Origin: Bradyrhizobium sp. JYMT SZCCT0180
GTDB lineage: Bacteria > Pseudomonadota > Alphaproteobacteria > Rhizobiales > Xanthobacteraceae
Reading direction: 5' to 3'
Assembly: GCF_018130165.1 (NCBI RefSeq)
Contig: NZ_JAFCLZ010000012.1
Coordinates: 124,001 to 188,000 of the forward strand
DNA length: 64,000 nt
Shown piece after piece: positions 54,584-62,237 of this stretch (the first letter of the stretch is position 1; the number at the start of each line of letters is the position of its first letter). Position numbers and translations under genes: made by a program. The notes under the pieces were generated by a model that saw nothing but the letters and a program-made list of their open reading frames with translations, ran no database searches and was not told the origin of the DNA.

Positions 54584-55087
54584 TCAATGACACTTGAAAT
54601 AGTCGAACGGCTCGCGGCAGCTCTTGCAACGCCACAGCGCCTTGCAGGAGGTCGAACCGAACTCGGAGAGAACTTCGGTATTTCCCGAGCCGCATTGCGG
54701 ACACGACACCTGCTGCTCGCCGAACAGCGCGCGACGCGAGCTCGACGCCTGCGGCGGCGCGATGCCGTATTCCCTGAGCTTGCGGCGGCCGTCCTCGGTC
54801 ATCCAGTCGGTGGTCCAAGCCGGCGAGAGCACGGTTCGGATTTTTGGCCGCGCGATGCCGGCACGCTCAAGCGCCAGTTCGATTTCCAGCGCGATCATGT
54901 TCATGGCGGGGCAGCCGGAATAGGTCGGCGTGATCGCGACCTCGACATGACCGTCGCTGACGGCGACGTCACGCAGCACGCCGAGATCGGCGATGGTCAG
55001 CACCGGAATCTCGGGATCGACCACTTGCGCGGCTGCATCCCAGGCGCGCCGGCGCAGATCGGCATCGCTGAGCATGACCGTCACCAT
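54584..55087 (-). CDS. paaD: phenylacetyl-CoA epoxidase subunit PaaD (MIP18-type)
   Basis: A 167-residue protein. The N-terminal half is a DUF59/MIP18 domain with AAQVVDPEIPVLTIADLG and ITPTYSGCPAM, and the C-terminal half is a zinc ribbon with CPQC...C...CKSC and a terminal FKCH. PaaD aids maturation or stability of the metal centre and is not itself the oxygenase. The ATG at 55087 overlaps the paaC stop by seven bases. It is immediately followed by paaE. Confidence 0.93.
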   Translation of the reverse strand: MVTVMLSDADLRRRAWDAAAQVVDPEIPVLTIADLGVLRDVAVSDGHVEVAITPTYSGCPAMNMIALEIELALERAGIARPKIRTVLSPAWTTDWMTEDGRRKLREYGIAPPQASSSRRALFGEQQVSCPQCGSGNTEVLSEFGSTSCKALWRCKSCREPFDYFKCH

Positions 55088-55857
55088 GTCGCCCCCGGAA
55101 AGGTTCGCGGCAGCGACTGCAATTCGCTGAGGAGATGGCCGAGATGTTCGCTGTGCCGGCCGTCGCGGCCGCCACGCTGCATCCAGCTGTTCTGCGGCAA
55201 CGCCAGTGTCGCCTCGTTGACGACGCCGGACAGCGTCTTGAGCCATGGCGCGTGCAATTTCGCGGGGTCGATCGCGATGCCGGCATCGATCAAGCCGCAC
55301 TCGCTGTCGTCGAGATGGAACATCTCGCCGGTATAGGCCCAGAGATCGTCGATGGCGCTCTGCGCGCGGCGGTGGCTCTCCTCGGTGCCGTCGCCGAGCC
55401 GCACCATCCATTCCGACGAATGCCTGACGTGATAGGCGCTTTCCTTTTCGGACTTCGCCGCGATCGCAGCCAGCGTCGGATCGCTCGATTGCATCATCGC
55501 GCGCCAATAGAGATCGGCGAACGCCGCATAGAAGAACTGCCGCACCATGGTGCGCGCGAAATCGCCGTTCGGCTGTTCCAGCAGCAGCAGATTGCGGTAC
55601 TGCCTGACGTCGCGCAGATAAGCGAACTTGTCCTCGTCGTTATCCTTACCCTCGACCTTGGCGGCGTAAGCGTAGAGCTCGCGCGCCTGGCCGAGCAGGT
55701 CGAGGCCCATATTGGCGAGCGCCATGTCCTCTTCCATCATCGGCGCGTGGCCGCACCATTCCGACAGCCGATGGCCGAGGATGAGCGCATCGTCGGCGCG
55801 GCGCAGGGTGTAGAGCACCAGCGGGGTTTCGGAGACCTGGATCGAGGCGACTGCCAT
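55081..55857 (-). CDS. paaC: phenylacetyl-CoA epoxidase structural subunit PaaC
   Basis: A 258-residue ferritin-like helical subunit that pairs with PaaA in the oxygenase. Segments typical of PaaC are LGHRLSEWCGHAPMMEEDMALANMGLDL, FAYLRDVRQYRNLLLLEQPNGDFA and ESAYHVRHSSEWMVRLGDGTEESH. The first A-type repeat copy in this operon lies between it and paaB. It overlaps paaD by seven bases. Confidence 0.94.
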   Translation of the reverse strand: MAVASIQVSETPLVLYTLRRADDALILGHRLSEWCGHAPMMEEDMALANMGLDLLGQARELYAYAAKVEGKDNDEDKFAYLRDVRQYRNLLLLEQPNGDFARTMVRQFFYAAFADLYWRAMMQSSDPTLAAIAAKSEKESAYHVRHSSEWMVRLGDGTEESHRRAQSAIDDLWAYTGEMFHLDDSECGLIDAGIAIDPAKLHAPWLKTLSGVVNEATLALPQNSWMQRGGRDGRHSEHLGHLLSELQSLPRTFPGATW

Positions 55858-55886
55858 GTCGGTTTGCCTGTTCGTTCACTCTCCGA

Positions 55887-55982
55887 CCTCATCCTGAGGA
55901 GCGCGCCCTAGCGCGCGTCTCGAAGGATGGGCCACGGGGCCTCATGGTTCGAGACGGCGCTGCGCGCCTCCTCACCATGAGG
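55887..55982. repeat. intergenic palindromic repeat, family A (copy 6), inside the paa operon
   Basis: CCTCATCCTGAGGAGCGCG at the left and GCCTCCTCACCATGAGG at the right, with inner GTCTCGAAGGATGGGCC and GGCCTCATGGTTCGAGACG. It occupies most of the 133-base gap between paaB and paaC, whose genes are otherwise tightly packed. Confidence 0.88.
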
Positions 55983-55990
55983 GATTGGGA

Positions 55991-56278
55991 TCACATATGC
56001 CCGACTTCGTCCGGCACGTCGTAAAAGGTCGGGTGCCGGTAGATCTTGGATTCCGCGGGCTCGAACATCATGCCCTTCTCGGAGGGATCGGACGCCGTGA
56101 TCGCGTTCGACGGCACCACCCAGATCGAGAGGCCTTCGCCGCGGCGGGTGTAGATGTCGCGCGCCGCCTGCAACGCCAGCGTGGTGTCGGCGGCGTGCAG
56201 CGAGCCGACATGCTTGTGCGCGAGCCCGTTGCGGCTGCGGATGAAGACTTCCCAGAGCGGCATGTTCGGCGTGGCCAT
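55991..56278 (-). CDS. paaB: phenylacetyl-CoA epoxidase subunit PaaB
   Basis: A 95-residue subunit of the oxygenase complex. It begins MATPNMPLWEVFIRSRNGLAH, with the conserved HKHVGSLHAAD and IYTRRGEGLSIWVVPS segments. The ATG at 56278 matches normal PaaB length. It follows paaA after ten bases. Confidence 0.95.
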   Translation of the reverse strand: MATPNMPLWEVFIRSRNGLAHKHVGSLHAADTTLALQAARDIYTRRGEGLSIWVVPSNAITASDPSEKGMMFEPAESKIYRHPTFYDVPDEVGHM

Positions 56279-56288
56279 GGTGATCTCC

Positions 56289-57281
56289 CTATTCTGCTGC
56301 TTGCGCGTGCTGCCGCTGCCTGCGCTTCTCGGCATAAGCCAGCGCCGCCTCGCGCACCCAGGCGCCATCGTCGTGGGCTTTACGCCGCGCCGCCAACCGA
56401 TCGCGGTTGCAGGGGCCGTTGCCGGCGAGCACCTGATTGAACTCTTCCCAGTCGATCGCGCTGTATTCCCAGTTGCCGTTGGCGTTCTGCTTCATTCCGG
56501 GATCGGGAATCGTCAGGCCGAGGAATTGCGCCTGCGGCACCGTGGCATCGACGAATTTCTGGCGCAGCTCATCATTGGAAAAACGCTTGATCTTCCACTT
56601 TGTGGAGGTGTCCGAGTGCTGGCTCGCCTTGTCGGGCGGGCCGAACATCATCAGCACCGGCCACCACCAGCGATCGAGCGCGCTCTGCGCCATCGCCTTC
56701 TGCTCTTCGGTGCCCCTCGACAGCGTCACCATGATCTCAAAACCCTGGCGCTGGTGGAAGGATTCTTCCTTGCAGACGCGGATCATCGCGCGCGCATAGG
56801 GACCATACGAACAGCGACACAGCGGAATCTGGTTCATGATCGCCGCGCCATCGACCAGCCAGCCGATCGCACCGATGTCGGCCCAAGTGAGTGTCGGATA
56901 ATTGAAGATCGAGGAATATTTTGCTTTCCCCGCCAGCATCAGATCGACCAGCTCTTCGCGCGAGGTGCCGAGCGTCTCGGCCGCCGCATAGAGATAAAGC
57001 CCGTGGCCGCATTCATCCTGCACTTTTGCCAGCAGTGCGGCCTTGCGGCGCAGCGACGGCGCGCGGGTGATCCAGTTGCCTTCGGGCAGCATGCCGACGA
57101 TTTCGGAATGGGCGTGCTGGGAAATCTGCCGCGTCAGCGTCTTGCGATACGCCGCCGGCATCCAGTCGTTCGGCTCGATGCGCTCGTCGGCATCGATGCG
57201 CGCCTGGAAGTTTGCGGAACGTGCGGCGTCCTCGATGTGGCTGGTGTCGCCATCGGACGTATTGAGCGCCTGCGTGTACAT
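56289..57281 (-). CDS. paaA: phenylacetyl-CoA epoxidase catalytic subunit PaaA
   Basis: A 330-residue diiron oxygenase subunit that epoxidises the ring of phenylacetyl-CoA. The iron-binding carboxylate/His motifs are visible in AKVQDECGHGLYLYAAAE and CKEESFHQRQGFEIM, and DRWWWPVLMMFGPPDKAS is typical of PaaA. The ATG at 57281 was chosen since the extra frame upstream covers the putative operator. It is first in the paaABCDE series, 75 bases after paaX. Confidence 0.95.
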   Translation of the reverse strand: MYTQALNTSDGDTSHIEDAARSANFQARIDADERIEPNDWMPAAYRKTLTRQISQHAHSEIVGMLPEGNWITRAPSLRRKAALLAKVQDECGHGLYLYAAAETLGTSREELVDLMLAGKAKYSSIFNYPTLTWADIGAIGWLVDGAAIMNQIPLCRCSYGPYARAMIRVCKEESFHQRQGFEIMVTLSRGTEEQKAMAQSALDRWWWPVLMMFGPPDKASQHSDTSTKWKIKRFSNDELRQKFVDATVPQAQFLGLTIPDPGMKQNANGNWEYSAIDWEEFNQVLAGNGPCNRDRLAARRKAHDDGAWVREAALAYAEKRRQRQHAQAAE

Positions 57282-57320
57282 GGCCGACCTCCCCGTATGT
57301 TCTTTCCTCCAACATATAAC

Positions 57321-57349
57321 ACAAAAATACGAATGCAAGTTATTTTTGT
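57321..57349. promoter_or_regulatory. candidate PaaX operator between paaX and paaA
   Basis: ACAAAAATA (57321-57329) and TATTTTTGT (57341-57349) are a perfect nine-base inverted repeat separated by 11 bases, so the arms repeat every 20 bases. It is AT-rich in a GC-rich setting and lies 40-68 bases before the paaA ATG. PaaX or another regulator may bind here; binding is inferred. Confidence 0.6.
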
Positions 57350-57356
57350 AACATGT

Positions 57357-58226
57357 TTACGTCCCGTCGAACCGGCGCGCCAGCGCCCCGCCCGGCTTCG
57401 GCAGCGGCCCGTTTTCGCTGGTCGCATGGTCGTCAAGCCATTGTTCCGACGCAGGAAGCAGCCCGCGATAGATCTCGCCGCAGAGCCGTCGCGCTGCCCT
57501 GCCCGGCCAGTCCCGGGGCAGCAGCGGTGCCGGCAGCAGCGGGTCGCGCAACACCACCCGGCGGTAATGGTGGATCAGCAGGATCCGGGCGGTGAAGGCA
57601 TCCGTGTCGGAAAGAATCTCACCGCGGCCGAGCGAGGCGCGGAGCGGCTCGAAGGTCTTCATGAATTTCAGATAGGCGTCTGCGGTGCGCTCAAGCGGCC
57701 AGCTTTCGCTGAGCAGACGCCGGCCGCTGTCGTCTTCCGCAGAGACTTCGAGACGGATCGCGCCCGCGGCCTCTTCCGGAACCGGCACGCCTGACGGTGC
57801 AACCCACACGCCCGGCAGCGGACTGCCGAAGCCGGCGTTCTTCAGCGCATCGCGCGATGCATCGCGGTCCCCGCCATTGCCGATCAGCAGCAGCTCAAAC
57901 CGCCCGGTCCAGTCGGACGGCGGTGGATCGTAGATATGCCTGGTGGCGGTATCGAAGGTCTGCCGTCCCTTCTTGTCGAGCCGGTAAAAACTGTTGCGGC
58001 CGACCTTGTTACGCTCGAGCCAGCCGTCGCTCGCGAGCCGCGACATCGCGGTGCGGACGACGCCGCTGTCGATGTCGATCGCGGTAAAGAATTCCAGCAG
58101 CGTGCCGAGCCACACCGAGCCGCCGCGCGGCACGATGGCGTCGCCGAACACGGTGATGACGATCGAACCGGTGCGCGAGGGTTCGCGCTTGAGCTGTTCG
58201 ACAATGCGGGCGAGCGGCTGCGGCAT
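57357..58226 (-). CDS. paaX: phenylacetic acid degradation transcriptional repressor PaaX
   Basis: A 289-residue regulator. The N-terminal winged helix has SIVITVFGDAIVPRGGSVWLGTL, then VVRTAMSRLASDGWLERNKVGRNSFYRL, the DNA-binding wing, and the rest is the effector and dimer domain including FLLIHHYRRVVLRDPLLPAPLLP. PaaX represses paa genes until phenylacetyl-CoA accumulates. It reads in the same direction as paaA, with the palindrome in between. No separate TetR-type PaaR is in the window. Confidence 0.93.
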   Translation of the reverse strand: MPQPLARIVEQLKREPSRTGSIVITVFGDAIVPRGGSVWLGTLLEFFTAIDIDSGVVRTAMSRLASDGWLERNKVGRNSFYRLDKKGRQTFDTATRHIYDPPPSDWTGRFELLLIGNGGDRDASRDALKNAGFGSPLPGVWVAPSGVPVPEEAAGAIRLEVSAEDDSGRRLLSESWPLERTADAYLKFMKTFEPLRASLGRGEILSDTDAFTARILLIHHYRRVVLRDPLLPAPLLPRDWPGRAARRLCGEIYRGLLPASEQWLDDHATSENGPLPKPGGALARRFDGT

Positions 58227-58276
58227 GCGTCAAGGCATACCGCGTTTTGCGGATTCACGAAAACGGCGGCGCTCTT

Positions 58277-58410
58277 CTCCCTCGCCCGCTCTTCGCGGGG
58301 AGAGGGTTGGGGTGAGGGGCTCCCTCCACGTGCGCGATCTATCGATAGACCTGTACCCCCTCACCCGCCGCGCGAGAGCGCGTCGACCTCTCCCCGCAAG
58401 CGGGGCGAGG
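58277..58410. repeat. intergenic palindromic repeat, family C (copy 2)
   Basis: CTCCCTCGCCCGCTCTTCGC at one end and CCGCAAGCGGGGCGAGG at the other, with the inner GGGGTGAGGGGC / CCCCCTCACCC. It lies between paaX and the upstream hydrolase gene, both on the minus strand. Confidence 0.82.
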
Positions 58411-58421
58411 TAAGCAAGCAG

Positions 58422-59195
58422 CTACCGATCCGGGTTCGGATACACCATGCTGCGCCAGCCGCTGCGGTCGAACGGGGCCCATTTGCCTTCCGCCTGCGCC
58501 AGACGGTCGGCGACGGCATAGACCACGGCGGGGTGATGACCCATGCCGCAATGGCTGCTCTCGACCTCGATGCTTTCGGAGGTCGCGGTGGTCTGCTCCA
58601 TACAGCCCTGCCAGGCGCAGATGCCGTCGGTACGGCTGAAGATCGCGGTGGTCGGCACCGGCGGCGTGCCCGCCAGTGACCCGCCGAAACGCGTGTCCTC
58701 TTCGTCGGCGCGGCGGCCGCTTGCCATTTCATAGACGCGCCAGGCATTGGTCGCCTTCGGGCCGGCCGCGAACGGGCTACCGAGCGTGATCACCGAGCGC
58801 ACGCGCTCCGGCATCATCTTGGCGAGCTGACGCGCGTAAAGACCGCCAAGGCTCCAGCCGACGAGGCTGACCTTCCGGCCGTGCGTGTCGTTCAATTCAT
58901 GGACGAGATCGACCATCGCGTGCTGCACGCCCTGGCGCAGACCGAGATTGCGGCCCTGGCGCCAGCCGCTGACGGCATAGCCGCGGCTCTTCAGGAAGCT
59001 GCGCAGCGGGCGCGTCGAGGTGTCGGACGCCACAAGGCCGGGCAATACCAGCACCGGATGCCCGTCGCCTCTCGGCGCAAGACTAAGGAGCGGCAAGGCA
59101 CCAAGGAAAGCGCCCAGTTCGGAAATCGCCCGCCCCTCCAGAAACATCAGGGTTCTGGACGGCGGACGAAGCGTCTGCGTAGCAACGGACATCAT
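58422..59195 (-). CDS. alpha/beta hydrolase, lipase/esterase-like
   Basis: A 257-residue alpha/beta hydrolase. It has VLVLPGLVASDTSTRPLRSFL at the oxyanion-loop side, GWSLGG with the nucleophile Ser, TLGSPFA after it, and VESSHCGMGHHPAV with the late His. This resembles a PGAP1/LipA-like esterase group. It may begin at 59195 (MM) or 59192. It lies upstream of the paa operon with a family C repeat in between, so it is probably a separate unit. Confidence 0.82.
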   Translation of the reverse strand: MMSVATQTLRPPSRTLMFLEGRAISELGAFLGALPLLSLAPRGDGHPVLVLPGLVASDTSTRPLRSFLKSRGYAVSGWRQGRNLGLRQGVQHAMVDLVHELNDTHGRKVSLVGWSLGGLYARQLAKMMPERVRSVITLGSPFAAGPKATNAWRVYEMASGRRADEEDTRFGGSLAGTPPVPTTAIFSRTDGICAWQGCMEQTTATSESIEVESSHCGMGHHPAVVYAVADRLAQAEGKWAPFDRSGWRSMVYPNPDR

Positions 59196-59380
59196 ATCTC
59201 CTTCTCGGGCCTGGCCCCTTACGTCTCGGCAGCCGGCCCAGGGTTCATGGGTAGATGCTCACCTGGTAGAATCGTTCCGCAACGCAACATTGTTTCGTAA
59301 AAAGCTAGGGAACCGGAATTCTTCTTTCAACGGCGCACTTCACACTTGTGACAATTAAAAGCGCAGACGTGATGAAATAG

Positions 59381-60667
59381 TCACACGAGCCGCAGCAGGT
59401 ACTCGAGGGTGTAAAGCACCAATCCTGCAAGCCCGCCGATCAGCGAGCCGTTGAAGCGGATGTATTGCAGGTCGCGGCCGATGTTGATTTCGATCAGCGC
59501 GATCAACTGCCCCATGTCCCAGGATTTGACCTGATCGGAGATGAACGTCGAGACGCCGCTCTTCTGTTCGGCGACTACGCTGCGCAGCACGGCGACCAGA
59601 CCCTGGTTGATTTCGGCGCGCATCTCGGCGTCGGCGGCCAGCGCCTCGCCGGCCGTTACGAACATGCGCACGAGATATTGCTCCAGCACCTGCGTCTCGC
59701 CGGACGCGCTGCGCTCGAAGAACGATCGCGCATTCTCCCAGATGTGGCGCGCGAGGCTGTTCAGTTCGGGGCGCGCCAGGAGATCGCGCTTCAGCCCCTG
59801 GATGCGCTCGGCATAGGCCGGATCGCTGCCGAGCCGGTCCACGAAGGTCAGCACCATGCGATCGAACTCGTCGCGGAACGGATGCTTGGGATCGTTGCGC
59901 ACTTCCTCGAAGAACGCGGTCGCCGACGCCACGATCTTGTTCACCAGGAACCGGTCGGCGCGATAGAGTTTTAGCAGCGTCGGCAATTCGTCGCGGATCT
60001 TCTCGCGGATCATGGCCATGGTCTCGGCCTGCGTCAGCGATTGATGCACCGCGCGCATGATGTCGTCGAGCAGGCCCTGGTGCCGGCCTTCCTTCACGAA
60101 GGTGCGCAGCGTGCCAGCCGCCAGCGGCGCCAGATCGATCGACATCAATTGCGAGGTGATGCGGCGGCTGACGAAGGTCATCAGGCCGGAATTCTCCGTG
60201 GCCGCGACCGCCTCGGGCAACAGCCGCAGTGCGAAGCGCGCGAGATCCTCGCTGCGCTTGCGGTCGCGCAGCCAGTCGGCGATGAACGAGCCGAAATCGA
60301 TCTGCCGCAGTTTGGCTTCGACCGGGGCCGCTTCCAGAAAATGCTGCTCGATGAATTCACCGAGCTTGTCGGCGATGCGGTGCTGGTTGCTCTGGATGAT
60401 CGCGGTGTGCGGGATCGGCAGCCCCAAAGGCCTGCGAAACAGGGCCACGACCGCATACCAGTCGGCAAGGCCGCCGATGGTGGCGGCTTCCGCAAAGGCC
60501 GCGACGAACCCGAACGCCGGGTGGACCGGCAGCAGCGCCCTCGCCGCAATGAAGATCGCAAACGTCGCCGCCAGCACCAATGTGGCCAGCAGCTTTACAC
60601 GGCGCAGTTCGGCAGCCCGCTGCGCGTCGGCGGGCGTGTCGATCACGAATGTGCGGGGGACGGTCAT
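59381..60667 (-). CDS. DUF445 family membrane protein
   Basis: A 428-residue protein with a short basic lead, two hydrophobic segments near the start (LLATLVLAATFAIFIAARAL and FGFVAAFAEAATIGGLADWYAVVALF), a long helical cytosolic body, and a last hydrophobic segment (LIGGLAGLVLYTLEYLL). The GGLADWYAVVALFRRPLG motif is diagnostic of DUF445. Function is unknown in this family. The ATG at 60667 matches the conserved start. It stands alone between repeat and hydrolase. Confidence 0.87.
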   Translation of the reverse strand: MTVPRTFVIDTPADAQRAAELRRVKLLATLVLAATFAIFIAARALLPVHPAFGFVAAFAEAATIGGLADWYAVVALFRRPLGLPIPHTAIIQSNQHRIADKLGEFIEQHFLEAAPVEAKLRQIDFGSFIADWLRDRKRSEDLARFALRLLPEAVAATENSGLMTFVSRRITSQLMSIDLAPLAAGTLRTFVKEGRHQGLLDDIMRAVHQSLTQAETMAMIREKIRDELPTLLKLYRADRFLVNKIVASATAFFEEVRNDPKHPFRDEFDRMVLTFVDRLGSDPAYAERIQGLKRDLLARPELNSLARHIWENARSFFERSASGETQVLEQYLVRMFVTAGEALAADAEMRAEINQGLVAVLRSVVAEQKSGVSTFISDQVKSWDMGQLIALIEINIGRDLQYIRFNGSLIGGLAGLVLYTLEYLLRLV

Positions 60668-60691
60668 GATGGCTTTCGGATGAACACTACT

Positions 60692-60793
60692 CCTCATCCT
60701 GAGGAGCGGCGTCTTCGCCGCGTCTCGAAGGATGCAGGCCCCATCGTGGCCTCATGGTTCGAGACGGCGCAAGTGCGCCTCCTCACCATGAGG
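60692..60793. repeat. intergenic palindromic repeat, family A (copy 7)
   Basis: CCTCATCCTGAGGAGCGGCG at the left and GCCTCCTCACCATGAGG at the right, inner GTCTCGAAGGATGCAGGCC and GGCCTCATGGTTCGAGACG. It is intergenic between DUF445 and phasin genes. Confidence 0.88.
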
Positions 60794-60828
60794 GTCTGGC
60801 CTGATCTAGGTGGACAACAGACAAAAAG

Positions 60829-60850
60829 AAGGCCCGCCTAAGCGGGCCTT
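60829..60850 (-). terminator. Rho-independent terminator after the phasin gene
   Basis: AAGGCCCGC (60829-60837) and GCGGGCCTT (60842-60850) with a CTAA loop; on the minus strand the stem is followed by TTCTTTTT. It lies about 26 bases past the phasin stop. Confidence 0.92.
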
Positions 60851-60876
60851 CCAAAAGGGCAGTTGGCAGATCGCTA

Positions 60877-61353
60877 TCAGGCGGTCTTGCTGTAGACCTT
60901 GGAGAAACTGTCCTGAGCGGTCTTGGCGCTGTCGGCGACGAGCTTGCCGAGATATTCTGACGTGGCCTTCGCCCGCGAGACGAACACTTCGCCACGCGCA
61001 CGGACCATGTCCGACTGGATCTGGGCGGCTTCGCTCAGCGACTTGGCCGAAGCGAGCTTGTCGATGCCGGCGAAGAACGCTTCCGCGTCCTGATAAAACG
61101 CCTGCTGGATGTTGCGGCTGATCTTGGCAGCCTCGGAAACCGAACCGGCAACGGCGGTCTCGATGGCAGCGGTCACCTTCTCGGAACCGGCATGCATGTC
61201 GGCGGCGCGAACCTTCGCGGTCTCGGCCTGCTTCTTCACGAATTCACGGGCAGCTTCCGGAACCTCCAGGTTCTGGAGCTTGGTGAACGCCTCGGTGACG
61301 GGCGCGAAGGCTTCCTTGACGGTGTTCAGCACGGAATTGGTTTCGGTGGTCAT
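60877..61353 (-). CDS. phasin family protein
   Basis: A 158-residue helical protein, rich in Ala, Lys and Glu, of the phasin family that coats polyhydroxyalkanoate granules. The body contains AFTKLQNLEVPEAAREFVKK, KISRNIQQAFYQDAEAFFAG and QIQSDMVRARGEVFVSRAKA, a pattern known from alphaproteobacterial phasins. The palindrome about 95 bases upstream and the terminator downstream suggest a single-gene transcript. Its place close to phaC supports a role in storage granules. Confidence 0.9.
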   Translation of the reverse strand: MTTETNSVLNTVKEAFAPVTEAFTKLQNLEVPEAAREFVKKQAETAKVRAADMHAGSEKVTAAIETAVAGSVSEAAKISRNIQQAFYQDAEAFFAGIDKLASAKSLSEAAQIQSDMVRARGEVFVSRAKATSEYLGKLVADSAKTAQDSFSKVYSKTA

Positions 61354-61643
61354 TTGGGTCTCTCCATCCTCGGGTTTGAGCTATGGGCTCACCCCGTCCG
61401 GTTCGGCCCGGGGCGAGATCGTTGTGCCATAGTTAATGGTGCGACGCAACATCAATGTTGCATCGCGATATCACGAATCCGTGATGCGCCTGAATGATGG
61501 GCGGCCTGCCTAGGGAAACGGCAAAAGTTCCACTTTAGTCTTAGTGCCGGACGTAGCCGAGGCCCTCATGCTTACTTTGCATGGGGTTGTTTTCGCGATT
61601 CTGAGTCCGGGCTGGACGGCGCTCTTTGTGCTGGACGGCCCTC
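61354..61643. other. phasin promoter region
   Basis: Gap between phasin and GNAT genes. It holds the palindrome at 61446-61461 and should include the phasin promoter; I cannot fix -35/-10 boxes. The stretch next to the GNAT stop is not convincingly coding. Confidence 0.4.
61446..61461. promoter_or_regulatory. palindrome upstream of phasin (PhaR-like operator candidate)
   Basis: GCAACATCAATGTTGC is a perfect palindrome (GCAACAT-CA-ATGTTGC) lying about 93 bases before the phasin ATG. TGC-rich inverted repeats are typical PhaR sites at phasin promoters, so this is a candidate for that repressor. Confidence 0.5.
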
Positions 61644-62237
61644 TTAATGCTGGACGGCGCCTGGGAGCCCGTAGGCTTCCAGCTGGGCCCGCACTTGCGC
61701 CACATTGTGTCCGAGCACGACGATGTCGTGCTTCTTGCCGTCGACGTCGCGGACGTGGTCCCGCAACAGGGCCTCGGCCTTGAAGCCGAGGCTCTCGAAC
61801 AGCGCGATCGCCGCCTGCTGGTCTACCGTCATCTGCACCGAAAGCTTTTCCAGCCCGGCGCCCAGCGCCAGCGCGAAGGTCTCCTGCGACAGCGCCCGGC
61901 CGACGCCCTGCCCGCGCACGTCCTGCGACACCACCATCCGGATCTCACCGACATGCGGCGACCAGGAGTGCGGGTCACGCACCAGCGTGCCGCAACCGAC
62001 CACCGCCTCTCCCTTCACCGCCAGCAGGCTCGTGATCTGCCCACGCTCGATCTCGTTGATCCAGGCCGACAGCACCTTGGGCTGGCTGATGTTGCGTGGC
62101 AGGAACAGCAGATCATGGGTCGGCAGTTTTTGCGCGAAGGCAAGCACCGCGGCCTCGTCGGCGCGGGACATCAGGCGGAATTCGATCACGCCCGCGTCGG
62201 TCTTGACGTGGCGCGGATAGGAACGTGTTTCACTCAT
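61644..62237 (-). CDS. GNAT-family N-acetyltransferase coupled to phaC
   Basis: A 197-residue GNAT protein. The acetyl-CoA loop is in VVSQDVRGQGVGRALSQETF near residues 100-117, with strand EIRMVV before it. It starts with ATG at 62237 that overlaps the phaC stop (ATGA), which indicates translational coupling in a three-gene operon. The substrate is unknown. Linkage to PHA synthase could point to a protein or CoA-related regulatory role, but this is a guess. Confidence 0.85.
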   Translation of the reverse strand: MSETRSYPRHVKTDAGVIEFRLMSRADEAAVLAFAQKLPTHDLLFLPRNISQPKVLSAWINEIERGQITSLLAVKGEAVVGCGTLVRDPHSWSPHVGEIRMVVSQDVRGQGVGRALSQETFALALGAGLEKLSVQMTVDQQAAIALFESLGFKAEALLRDHVRDVDGKKHDIVVLGHNVAQVRAQLEAYGLPGAVQH

